Shown here: in pieces, positions 16,301-25,265 of the stretch | Position numbering within the stretch: the stretch's first letter is position 1 | Layout: every line of letters starts with the position of its first letter | From: Chara braunii | Taxonomy: Eukaryota > Streptophyta > Charophyceae > Charales > Characeae | Assembly (NCBI GenBank): GCA_003427395.1 | Contig: BFEA01000176.1 | Location: 2,615,143 to 2,641,156 of the forward strand | Direction: 5' to 3' | DNA: 26,014 nucleotides | Notes under the pieces: model-generated | What the model was told of the DNA's origin: nothing | The model's database searches: none | The model's input: the letters and a program-made list of their open reading frames with translations, nothing else | Made by a program: the position numbers and the translations under genes

Positions 16301-16776
16301 CTCGCTCGTGTCGTGCAAAAAAAAAAACCTCTCGTTTCTCAGATTTGCCCCATATCGCCCCACCACCGGAGGCTCATGTCTCACTTGGTCGTGACCCCGG
16401 TATCCAATCTGTACGGCCCGCAATCTCACCGACCAGGCTAGAAATGCCTGTTCTTGCTACGAGCGACNGCNGCTCGTGCTGGCCTCCCTGAANATACTNA
16501 AATTNANAGAGCTAGCTCCTGACGCGTCAGCGTTGGCCTGCGAAAGTCTGAGTTCCACANCGCTCCGGCTATCCCGCGGCCAGAGGTCCATTTTGAAACC
16601 AGCGCGCCGGAAACGAGCCTCCGCAGATTTTGCACCGAATACCATAGGCAAACCAAGGTGCCACAACCTGTAACACGCTGATGACGAACCTGTAACAGTC
16701 ACTCGAGGTTGGTGTAACCCGCACCGAAATTGCCGTGCTCAACCCCCGAATAAACGGATGTCGAGGCCTCTTCGAG
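16301..16776. other. Non-coding stretch before the 31-bp repeat
   Basis: No gene seen. It contains a poly-A run at 16,317-16,327, several ambiguous bases, and two copies of CCTGTAAC(A)(C/G) at 16,667 and 16,689, similar in wording to the 25-bp repeat at 24,742-24,816. Confidence 0.4.
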
Positions 16777-17050
16777 CCTGAAGTAGGTTGGTGGCGCGTT
16801 AAACCGAATCTGAAATCAAGCCTGAAGTAATCCGCCGTGGCGGCGCCGAAGCGGAGTTACACCGCCGTTCCATTCCCGAACCTGGCAGTAAATCATGTGA
16901 ATGTGTCCGAACCTGAAGTAAGCTGTCGTACAGGTCCCGTGCCTAAAGATAAATCACCGCAGCGGCCACAATCCTGAAGATAAGTCCCTGTAGTGGCCCC
17001 ATATCTGAAGCAAACTGACGCCGAGCCGATTCTGAACCAGAGGCTCGTCG
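16777..17050 (+). repeat. 31-bp degenerate tandem repeat
   Basis: Units begin CCTGAAG(T/A)A or a variant at 16,777, 16,809, 16,821, 16,881, 16,912, 16,942, 16,973, 17,004 and 17,031. The clearest run (16,881 to 17,031) has spacings of 31, 30, 31, 31 and 27 bases. The second half of each unit tends to be CCG.AGTGGCC. It is non-coding minisatellite-like DNA and could lie within an LTR or intergenic DNA. Confidence 0.6.
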
Positions 17051-17370
17051 GATACCATAGGATGCAGCCACTCCGCATCATACCNAACCTCTCAGAATCA
17101 TGTAACCNTACCGTNCCANATACCGTACTGTCGATCCAAGGTAACACCCCCCCATGCTGTCCATGTGACTCTTGCCCTCAGAACATCCCATCCGCGGTGA
17201 AGTTAGTAATCAAGCGACCCAGGGAAAACNACGTAGGGATCCTCGNCTGCCGGCAGTAGGGAATACTGTTAGAATCGGGGAAAAAGATCAATCCGGGGTC
17301 AGAGCCGATGGCGAGTAATCGCAGCGAAATTAGGCCGATCTCCCATTAGTCATGGGTTTCCGTCCCCTTT

Positions 17371-17695
17371 CATCATTCTTAATCATTCTGCGTTTTCCTT
17401 AATTCTATTGTCTGAAATAGTAAATTAACNGTAAATTCCGCAAAATTAAATTCCAAGTGAGTTTAAATAAATGGCNGAATTCCTTTTGTTTCATACNTCT
17501 TTTTNCATTTTTAATTTTTTTCTGTGTTTTTAATTTCATTGTCGGTTACATAAAATATCAAGGATATTCCCCCTAGAATTAAATGCCGTGAAAAATAAAG
17601 AAATTAAAGGATATTATGTTTTTTCCTTCTCCCCTACTGGTTATAATCATTTTTCCCCATCTTTAATTATGACACTAAGATAGACAAAAATTCGA
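17371..17695. other. AT-rich island
   Basis: This is a marked shift to A/T runs (for example ttaatttttttctgtg) inside otherwise GC-rich or balanced DNA. There are no open frames, no tRNA-like structure, and several ambiguous bases. It may be a degraded insertion or a methylation-driven AT-shifted remnant. Confidence 0.5.
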
Positions 17696-18169
17696 GGCCT
17701 CATTTCGGCCCCGGTCGTATGTTGCAAAAGTGTCGCGGCGAGGTCTGCTCCCACGATGTCTCCTCGAGGCAGACCAATCCGGCTCCAGCCCTCTGAACGG
17801 CCGGAATTAACGGTCTCTAGATACGCCGAGTGCGCCCACCCATCTCGTTATCTTTGAGGGTTAGTCGTAAGGTTCAGTGTGCCCAGAATCAGGGGTACCC
17901 TGAGTTCCCCTAATTTCTGTTGCCCGGTCAAACCAGAGTACCGTCAAAATACGAACTTGCCCTTGAGCCTAAGTCCCAAAATCGCAGATTTTAGGCGGCG
18001 CACTGCTTGTGGCCGCCTGACAGTTAGCCCGGACCACTTCTCGACGCCCCCGTCGAGCCCTAACCACTTTCGTCAGTCAAAGCGGACAAGCTTCAGGGTG
18101 ATTACCCGTAAGGGACGCCCACGTCGGCGTTCAATTGTCTTATGTTTTAGTCTGTTTTGAGTTCTAGGG
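17696..18169. other. Stretch downstream of element 2, no gene seen
   Basis: If the right LTR of element 2 is in the window it should lie around here on the minus strand, but no partner copy is available for comparison. A perfect 7-bp inverted repeat (CTCGACG / CGTCGAG, four-base loop) is at 18,040-18,057. Confidence 0.35.
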
Positions 18170-18405
18170 CTAAGTAGATGTTTTTTTACTTTCCTTCTCC
18201 GCTGGGTTCTCGGCCTTGGTAGGATCCTCTTTCCCTTCTGTCGTTGGCCTGAGAAGGGTGCCGTCCCGCCAGTTTGTCTGATGCGTACTCTCCGTCTGGC
18301 CCTCCTGAGCACGAATAACCATTTCTTCTTTCTCCCTAATACCAATCCTTTGACCTTTCTTCTCTCCACTCTTTTTCTCTTCTTGGAACTTTCCCCTGCC
18401 TCGAA
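18170..18405 (-). pseudogene. Basic tail region after the integrase of element 2
   Basis: The minus frame 18,409-18,170 is Lys/Glu/Arg-rich (FQEEKKSGEKKGQR and later KAENPAEKESKKTS) and directly follows the integrase in a shifted frame. It parallels the basic tail of element 1 in position and charge, not in detailed sequence. It is probably a frameshifted C-terminal extension. Confidence 0.4.
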
Positions 18406-19190
18406 TCATCTCAAGAGGGCTCCATCCTCCATGTTGGCTTTTCCTTTCCCTTTCGGGCTTGTCAGTGATAAGTTGGGTGCAGGCCTGGGTCTAAACAGCT
18501 TTAGCCTAACACCCGCCACTGGGTCCTTCCACTTGGATCCGTCCAATTCTGCTATCATATATGCTCCCCAGTCGAGTGTCTCAACCACTCTGTAAGGTCC
18601 CATCCATCTGTTGGCGAGTTTTCCNGTCNAGGTCCTTTCCAGCGCTGCNTCGTAGAGAAGGACCATATCTCCTACGCTCACCCTCTCTTTCCTGATCCTC
18701 ACGTTCTTATCCCATCTCTCTTTACCTTNGTCCCTTTCCANTGCCAGACGATTTGCCGNTATCATAAGGTTATCTTCCAAACCGTAGGCTATCTGTCTTG
18801 TTCGGGTAGCTATGAGTTCCTCTCTGGACATCTCCTCCGCCCAGTCGACTTTTGTCCAGCTGTCGACGTGAAACTCTATGGNGAGCGGANAATGNCGCCC
18901 AAACCACAAGGTGTACGGTGGGTATCCGGTACTAGCCCNGATCGTGACGTTGTCCGCNNATATTGTGTATCGAAAATATCGTGGCCAATCACTGTCCTTA
19001 CCCTTGCACCACTTGGACAATGACGNTATTAGAGTCTGGTGACCCCTCTCTACTGGGGAGTTCGACTGTGGGTGATAGGCGGTGGCTATCGAAACTCTCG
19101 CCCCAACTCTCTTAAACACACTCTAAACCTCGTCAGCTAGAAACTCCGCCCCTCTGTCCATCACTATCTTGCTGACACAACCATACCTAG
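18406..19190 (-). pseudogene. pol: Integrase of element 2, second half of core and C-terminus
   Basis: From about 19,190 the frame reads GCVSKIVMDRGAEFL with the second catalytic Asp, then a TAG at 19,123-19,125, then TAYHPQSNSPVERGHQTL with the catalytic Glu, and NRWMGPYRVVETLDWGAY in the C-terminal domain. It ends with a basic extension (SPKGKGKANMEDGALLR), where element 1 has a TGA. The first Asp is in the neighbouring ORF (VHIDLVKMPKG). Between the two parts, around 19,189-19,325, short sequences are duplicated and the frame is lost. Ten or more ambiguous codons are present. Confidence 0.75.
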
Positions 19191-19211
19191 TAAAATCGTC
19201 TCGTTTGTTTT

Positions 19212-20474
19212 TCACCTCCTTTGCCGTCTTAAGTACTCCAGGACGAAGTTCTTCACTTCCTTTGCCGTCTTACTCCTGATAGGTCTACCGTCCACGAACC
19301 CAGTGAAATCGTCTCGTATGTTCACGACGTAGATCATATTGCCTACTCCTTTCGGCATCTTCACCAGATCGATGTGTACCTTCTCTCCTGGTCTAGTGGA
19401 ATAGGATGGATGGAGAGGCTCTTTGTATTTCACAAGAGCTCTCTTCTGACATTCCTCGCAGGTTATACAGTATCTCAACGTCCTTATAATGTCCTTCCCA
19501 CCAGTACAACCTGCGTACCTTTTCGTAGGTTCCTTTGACTCCCCTGTGTCCTCCGACCTCCACCAGTACAACCTGCGTACCTTTTCGTAGGTTCCTTTGA
19601 CTCCCCTGTGTCCTCCGACTACCCTGTCGTGAAGCTCTACAANTATCGTTTGTCTCTCCTCAGGGTCACANACTACTTGTAAGGGCATCCCCGAGCCGGN
19701 CGGTCTTTGCAATAGATGTCGGGCTCTAAGGCAGTACTGCGCCGCTTGTCTCCGGATATCTNATTCTTGGATTTTCTCCCCTGACAAATGTAGCCCGATC
19801 GTTTGGTATTTGCCCTCGTAAAGGTTAACCAGAAATCGCTCAGCGCGTCTCGGCTCCGNCATTGTCAGGGCACCAACTACTNTCGGGCGCTCGGCCTCAA
19901 GAGGGATNCGNGAAAGCCCATCCGCCACGACATTCTTAGTGCCAGATATCCTCTCAACTGTGTAATCATATAGCCGAATCCGTATTAACCATCGAGCGAT
20001 GGTCGGGTCCGTCAGACTAAAGTCCTTCTGGAGGACAGAGGCAACCACGGTGGAATTTACTCTCAAGATGAACCGCCGCCCATAGATATAGTGTCCGAAC
20101 GTGTCTAGACACCGCAGAACAGGTAACACTTCCTTCTTGAATTGACTGTAGTTACGCTCAGCCGTATTAAGTGTTTTACTCTCAAATCTTAACGGTCTTT
20201 CCTTCCCTCCAACATCCTTTTGAGACAATAATCCACCTACTGAACAAGGTCCAGCATCCGTGGATACTATAAAGGGTCTCCCAGCCTCATCATCAAAGAA
20301 TGGCACGCCCAATACGCGTCCTCCCTCCTTAAATTCGTCTTTAAGTTCTTGCATAGCGAGTTCCTGCGAGGAATCCCAGTAGAATTTCTCAGTTTTTCGA
20401 AGGAGTAACCTCAATGGCTCAGCCTTCTCCGCATACCCTCGTATGAATATACGCCAGTAACCGACCACTCCCAT
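19212..20474 (-). pseudogene. pol: RT thumb, RNase H and integrase N-terminus of element 2
   Basis: A 420-residue open frame. In order: RT thumb (MGVVGYWRIFIRGYAEKAEP), RNase H with FIVSTDAGPCSVGGLLSQK, the catalytic Glu in NYSQFKKEVLPV and the last Asp in VVADGL, a linker, then the integrase zinc finger (HD, GGHRG, YCITCEECQKR) and the first catalytic Asp in VHIDLVKMPKG. A 62-bp tandem duplication at 19,498-19,619 lies inside the zinc finger and puts an out-of-frame copy between YWW and the Cys pair. A nearby indel restores the frame, so the ORF stays open but the finger has about 20 extra residues. The frame is continuous with the upstream RT apart from a TGA at 20,481-20,483. Confidence 0.8.
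19498..19619 (-). repeat. 62-bp tandem duplication inside the integrase zinc finger
   Basis: The same 60 bases, beginning ccaccagtacaacctgcgta on the + strand, occur at 19,498 and again at 19,560 without visible mismatch. The identity indicates a recent event compared with the age of the element, or an assembly artefact. Confidence 0.85.
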
Positions 20475-20480
20475 AAACTG

Positions 20481-21539
20481 TCAGACCTCGGTTGGACTAT
20501 GTAACGGTGACGGCCAGTTCAGAAGTTTGTCTTGCTTCGCTGGATCTGCTCGGCGTCCTCTCGAGTCACAAATATAACCCAAGATCTTAATAGTCGAGAC
20601 GGTCCATCGACTCTTTGTCCCGCTGACCGTTAAATTCGCATTGTCTCGCTGCTCAAGTACCGCGCAAATATATGTTAGGTGCTGGTACAACCTCTATCTC
20701 ATCCTTGTTTACTGACCCTTTTATAGGAAAGTCATCCAGAAAAATTTCACCTTATAAGGGATGAAGTCCTTGAGGACGACTACCATGACTCTCTGGAAAA
20801 CGGTTACCCCATTAGTCCAACCCATAGGGACAACCATCATCTGTATCAGTCCCAATGGCGTGTGCATAGCCGTGAGGTGCCTGTCCCTAGGATTAAGCGG
20901 TACCTGATCATAGCCTGAGAATTGATCACTGACCGAATAAATCGACCTGCCTTCGGCCAGTAAGTCGGCGTGTGGCACAGAGCCCACGTCTCGTATCGTC
21001 ACCGCGTTGACCTTTTGAAGGTCCTGGATCCATCGGATCTTGCCATTCGGCTTTCATAGGAAGAACCATCGATTAGCATAGGCGCTATCAGACAGCTCCG
21101 CAACATGGAAAACTATATTTTCTTTCACGAAAGCGACAACTTCTTCCTTCTCCTGCTTGGCGTATTTCCATCCTGCGTCATTCCAAGGAATATATGGAAT
21201 CGTGTAAATCCTTGCTGGCTTTGCGTATCGAGGGTCAACCCTACCGCGCTCCGCGTCGCTGAAGGCTATAGCCTTATCGCACGTTTTTAGGATCTCTATC
21301 ACACGTTCTCGCTTCTGTGGGGTCAAATTTCCATCTCCGATTTCCATCCCTGCTATTCTCTCTTCCGTTTGGCGTTGCGGCTTCTTTTTTTTTCTTTCTT
21401 TGATTTCCTTTGCGATCTCTTCTTCCGATATCTCTTCCAGTGCAGATCACTCGCGGCCCACCGCCGTTGGCTTAACTTTTTGAGCAACTCGCTTGTGTCG
21501 CTTGGGTAGCCCCCCATAGAGGGCCGTGCCCTTAAAAAA
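20481..21539 (-). pseudogene. pol: Reverse transcriptase of element 2
   Basis: Entered by the predicted -1 slip at 21,539-21,533. It contains HKRVAQKVKPTAVGRE, a TGA at 21,447-21,449, EIGDGNLT, CDKAIAFSDAERGRVDPRYA and ANRWFFL, then a TGA at 21,054-21,056. Next come VTIRDVGSVPHADLLAEG, SVSDQFSGYDQVPL with the first catalytic Asp, MVVPMGWTNGVTVFQR, and an F-L-D-D box that is in frame only after a one-base shift in a T run near 20,740. A further shift precedes NANLTVSGTKSRW. All main RT blocks are present, unlike element 1, but the gene cannot be read through. Confidence 0.8.
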
Positions 21540-22385
21540 GACACAGATACCACACCGCCAAATTCCTCATCTGTCTCCTTTGGGTACGAGTTGCCGTCCA
21601 CTATCAGCCGACTCCCTAAACCTTCCACTTCCACGATCCGACCTTCTTCCTCTGTGAGCAGTGGTCCATACTTCTTCTCGCGAAATCGCACCGTGCGGCC
21701 GGAGATAGGTAATGACTTAATCTGATCATTGGGTCTTGCACCCACAGCGAGAGNTGCTCTGTTCCTCGGGTCCCGAGGCTCCACTGTCTCAATCATAACC
21801 TGCGTCCCATCTAGCTTCTTAATGAACAATGTCTGGNTCCCATCCGGTCGCTCTATCGTCACCGCATGCACGTGGCTCAACCNCGTTCGTTCCAAGAGCA
21901 GATCAGAGNTGCAGTTCTTGACTNCAAAGACCGNCAGGGTCACTCGTACGCCTTNGACCTCTATGGCTGCCTTGTGACAAACCCCGGTGATCTGTTGCTT
22001 TCTCCCATCAGCCGTTTCTATCTCGAATAGGTAATGACCTATCGAGGCCCAGTCCAACCTGTACTGCCAGATGCTCGTCTATAATGGCAGCCTCACTGCC
22101 GTTATCGATCACAGCATCTAGTACCGCTCCATCGTTTATGATCGCCTCCACGAACCCACTACAAAGTATGTAAAACTTGTCTGGAGGCACACCTTCCATC
22201 CCATCAAGAAGGACTTTTGCCATGCAATCCGCTCTGGCAGTCACCCCCGTTACTGCTACAGTAGGAACATCCGCCTTAGGGCCCCCCTGAGCCTCCCTTG
22301 ATAGAGGTATGCGAGTCTTCTGCGTGATCATCTGTAACTCATCCCGAGCCCGCTTGGATGCCGCCAGATATTCTAAAATAGAGCA
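21353..22385 (-). pseudogene. Protease region of element 2
   Basis: It starts just after a TAG at 22,386-22,388, where element 1 has Gln (LPMQCTLLEYL against PM-stop-CSILEYL). AVIDNGSEAAII holds the active-site Asp in the same D-N-G-S-E form as element 1. A one-base shift near 22,040 moves the match to the frame 22,057-21,353: ITGVCHKAAIEV and LLLERT, where element 1 has ILGRTW. Then comes EEFGGVVSVSFL, ending at the slippery heptamer. Downstream of it the zero frame is Lys-rich and is probably not used. Confidence 0.7.
21533..21539 (-). promoter_or_regulatory. Slippery heptamer T TTT TTA for -1 frameshifting, protease to RT
   Basis: On the minus strand the protease frame reads TCT TTT TTA, the canonical retroviral-type heptamer. 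The -1 frame leads into the RT frame, and the first 30 residues of that frame match those after the corresponding heptamer in element 1. The zero frame runs into Lys-rich sequence and stops at 21,353. Confidence 0.65.
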
Positions 22386-24489
22386 CTACATGGGCTGCCG
22401 AAGGGCCCGCCTCAGTAGCTCGACCGTGTCAATCTCATCCAGCGAACTCTTCATCAAAAACTTCTTCACTCCCCGCTTCCGCGGCGAAAGAATAACCTCT
22501 TCTCCATTGATCCGTTCTCCGTCCTTCTCTGCCATCACGTAATCCGTGTCAGTCTTCTTCGATGTAGATCCTCTCGCCGACTTGGTGGCTGCCACCCTTA
22601 TGGGTGTGGTCGCCATATCCCCCTCAAAAGTCATCTTGATGCTCTGACCCCTGACCGGTTCCTTTCCTTTACTCGGCTTTACTTTCCTTGCTTCGACATT
22701 CTCCTTCATCGAAGGGAACATCGATACATCTCCCAGATCATCTGCCCACTTGACGTACTTGCGGTCGTCAAGCACGACAAGCCCCTCATCTATTGCCCGT
22801 TTAAGGTCCGGGCAATCTCTCTTGATATGATCATCCCCTCTACAGTAGACGCAAGAGTTCCTGGGGGTGGGTGGCCTTTCGTCCATGCCTCTGGAGGTTG
22901 AACCTCTCGCTGCTCTGGGGTCAGGGGACTTCCGATACCGATCGGACGACGCGCCGTATCCCCCTCTCATTCCTGCCCCGCGAGTCATTGCGGCGGTCTC
23001 CGTGTTCGTATCGCCCTCGTGAATCATCACGTCGGTCTCCTCGATCGTATCGCCCGCGTGAATCATCACGTCGGTCTCCTTGGTCGAACCACCCGCGTGA
23101 ATCATCACGTCGGTCTCCTCGGTCGTATCGCCCGCGTGAATCATCACGTCGGTCTCCTTGGTCGTACCACCCGCGTGAATCATCACGTCGGTCTCCTCGG
23201 TCGTATCGCCTGCGTGAATCATCGGGTCGATCTCCTCTCTTATATCCGCCACTTCTGTATCCATCTCAACCCGTCCTCTCATATCTTCCGTCCCTATATC
23301 CATCCCGGTCTGATCTCTCATATCTGTTGTCCCTGTATCCGTTTCGTCGGCCCTGATCTGACTCTCACTGGCCTCGAGAGTCGCCTCTACCCCGATCGGC
23401 CTCATAACGAGGGTTACGCGAGTAGTCATCCAGTCTCCTAGCACGCCCATACGTCTCGCGAGTCCTGTGGTCCCAGTCTATCTCATCATCCCTACGTCGC
23501 CATGGCTCATCGTCTCTCTCTCTTTCCCTCGCACGATAATCAGTCAGCGTTCGAGGAGTTCTATCCTCGACACTTCTCCAGGAATCAGTGTTCCTCCGGT
23601 CCCAGCGAAGTGAATAGGGTCCTCCGGGCATGTCTCGGTATGTCGTGGCTCTTGTGGTGGTCACAATCTCTGTAACGTGTCTTGTCAACCCCTTTACCAT
23701 GTCCCTTATCTCCTTCACTTCCTCGGCAACAGCTTCATTCTTCTCCGACCATGGATAATCCTTGAAATCAGGACATCTATCAGTGACATACTCCTTGTAG
23801 AGAGAGAAGTCACGTCTCCTCATCCCTCTCCACACCAAGTCCTCGTAGTCGTCTACCTCTGCCTTTATTGCGAGCTTTAGGACTTCTGGGAAGTCAAGCT
23901 TGTCGCGCGGAAGATCTCTAAGTATACTATTATGTCTACCTTTGGACAGGTGTCCGATGAAGATAGTACAGCGCTCGACCTCTGAGATCTTCCCCTTCTT
24001 CATCAGCACGTTGGAGATCTTCTGGAAACGCATCACAAATGCTCTTACGCTCTCATCTTCATCTTGAATCATTATCTCAAGGTCCTTGATGGAGTACTTG
24101 TTATCCTCCAATTTTTAAAGTTCAACGAGATTCTTTTTGTACGTAGTCCATTTCCCATCCTTCGGCCGGGCTTCCTTGACTTCCTTGCCGAGACTTGGTT
24201 CCGCATTAAATAGGAAGTTCTTTATAATCTCTTCCTCCGACCACTGACTCCGGCTGGCGTGAAGCTCCCACTTCTCCAGATATTCTGTGATCCCATAACC
24301 CCTGAAAGTAGGAGGCTCTGAGGCCTTGTGCGTAATAATATAGCGATACTTGCTCTCGTAAGGGAGCGGGTGTGATTCCCCCGTTTGGGGGTCGAAGACA
24401 CGCCGCGGCGGTGCTCTATCTCTATCTCTGTCCCTCCAATAGGAGTCCCTCGAACTCTCTCGCCAGTCGTCACTGTGCCAATCCGCCAT
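22386..24489 (-). pseudogene. gag: Gag of element 2 with RD-rich repeats and CCHC zinc knuckle
   Basis: Starts with an ATG at 24,489 (MADWHSDDWRESSRDSYWRD). The core has GITEYLEKWELHASRSQWSE, an in-frame TAA at 24,115-24,117, and KGKISEVERCTIFIGHLSKG. The same frame continues into a basic/acidic tail of 13-residue repeats (DDSRGRYDRGDRR) with TGA at 23,365-23,367 and 23,266-23,268. A one-base shift at a G run near 22,965 then leads to the knuckle NSCVYCRGDDHIKRDC, which fits C-x2-C-x4-H-x4-C exactly, and KYVKWADDLGD. The longer open frame 23,450-22,386 reads the repeats as MIHAGDTTEETDV, but this is out of frame with the gag core and probably not native. A TAG at 22,386 separates it from the protease. 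Confidence 0.75.
22980..23252 (-). repeat. 39-bp tandem repeat within gag, seven copies
   Basis: Units start at 22,980, 23,019, 23,058, 23,097, 23,136, 23,175 and 23,214, exactly 39 bases apart. In the gag frame each encodes 13 residues of the type DDSRGRYDRGDRR. Inner copies alternate between R-Y-D-R-G and W-(Y/F)-D-Q-G, so a 78-bp dimer was amplified. Weaker 13-residue units (GYRDGRYERTG) extend to about 23,335. The length is a multiple of three, which keeps several frames open on both strands. Confidence 0.9.
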
Positions 24490-24741
24490 GGTTTCCCTCC
24501 GCTCATACTCGGGGGAGCGTCGTCTCGTCGCTTCTCGTCGGCCGCTCGAGGTGCCTGTCTTTAGAGCCTCCTACGNCTCTGTCACGACCAGCTCGCCCAT
24601 TACGNCGGGCTCTCCGTCATTGGTTTGGTCAGCCCATCTCGTGTACTCCTCCCCCACTTCACCCTTAGTTGGTTGTGGCCCCATCGCGTCTGGTTCCATA
24701 GGCCACCTGAAGGCGCAGTTAGGCACTCTCGCCGGGTGTTA

Positions 24742-24816
24742 CAACCCGGACCTATGACAGTTGCTGCAGCCCGGACCTGTAACAGAACTCGCAGCCCGGA
24801 CCAGTTTCCTTGTCAC
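24742..24816 (+). repeat. 25-bp tandem repeat, three copies, upstream of element 2 gag
   Basis: CAACCCGGACCTATGACAGT, CAGCCCGGACCTGTAACAGA and CAGCCCGGACCAGTTTCCTT begin at 24,742, 24,767 and 24,792, spaced exactly 25 bases. They lie in the non-coding gap between the accessory ORF at 24,838 and gag. They share CCTGTAACAG with 15,883 and 16,689. They could be regulatory or LTR sequence; neither can be shown here. Confidence 0.65.
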
Positions 24817-24837
24817 GGTTCACGCTCGTCACCAACC

Positions 24838-25221
24838 CTAGCTCTCGACTGCCCTGATCACCACCACCAGTACTCGGTTCCGGTCGCGGATCTCGTGCTC
24901 TCCTTCTACCCCAAGAATCCCCGTGTCTAGGTAAACCTCTCCTTCGGGATCGGTCAACAAGGCCTCGCCTCTCCGGATCTGCAGTACACCCGTGACAGGA
25001 TCTCTACTCCTGCGGCAGATCGAGGTCCCAAGCCTAACCAGTATTTCCTGATCAGCACCCCTCAAGAGCCTCTGAGCGTCTATCTCTGTCCTCCTTGCTA
25101 GATCTCCCAGCCCATCCTGAATCGGGTAGCTCGCTAAAGGGGGAAGCTCCCCTCCTATTGCCATCCAATGTCGCTCCACGACCTTTCTGTTCTCCACTTT
25201 CTTTCCTAGAGCTTCCAATCT
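24838..25221 (-). CDS. Accessory-family ORF upstream of element 2 gag (N-terminal-domain type)
   Basis: A 126-residue frame (TTG at 25,218; open from 25,221; no ATG start). The first half is helical (LARRTEIDAQRLLRGADQEI). The second half, TGVLQIRRGEALLTDPEGEV then ILGVEGEHEIRDRNRVLVVV and IRAVES, aligns with TGEVVRVTLPRARL, ILLREEGEIRRG and KVFVRLAVSS of unit 4 in element 1. So it is a member of the same family ending after the beta-rich domain. It lies between another family ORF and gag, in the same orientation as element 2. The alignment is by eye, and the protein has no recognised function. Confidence 0.5.
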   Translation of the reverse strand, partial: RLEALGKKVENRKVVERHWMAIGGELPPLASYPIQDGLGDLARRTEIDAQRLLRGADQEILVRLGTSICRRSRDPVTGVLQIRRGEALLTDPEGEVYLDTGILGVEGEHEIRDRNRVLVVVIRAVES

Positions 25222-25265
25222 CTATTTCTCCTCCTTTACTCCCAGACTGCTATGAGGTCACCTGT

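Larger units (their letters stand above)
18170..24506 (-). mobile_element. Element 2: Ty3/gypsy-type LTR retrotransposon on the minus strand, degenerate
   Basis: Read on the minus strand: gag with a CCHC knuckle (24,489-22,386), protease, RT, RNase H, integrase, basic tail. Proteins align throughout with element 1 (for example STDAGP.SVGGLLSQK in RNase H and MGPY.V in integrase), at a level showing two families of one lineage. It keeps parts that element 1 lost (CCHC knuckle, FxDD box, RNase H Glu) but has many in-frame stops, several one-base shifts and short duplications. LTRs and primer-binding site are not identified. Sequence immediately upstream of gag carries the same accessory protein family as element 1. 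Confidence 0.85.

Noticed and set aside
15340-16441. Several 130-173 residue frames on both strands
   Set aside because: Pyrimidine-rich low-complexity DNA with no domain, inconsistent frames, and no similarity to the elements.
22980-23252. Regular 39-bp repeats as a possible CRISPR array
   Set aside because: Units are contiguous with no spacers, lie within gag, and the DNA is eukaryotic.
22871-23441. Plus-strand frames with (S/R)RRSPRSYRPRE repeats, resembling an SR-type splicing protein
   Set aside because: They are the antisense readings of the 39-bp gag repeat; a repeat length divisible by three keeps all such frames open.
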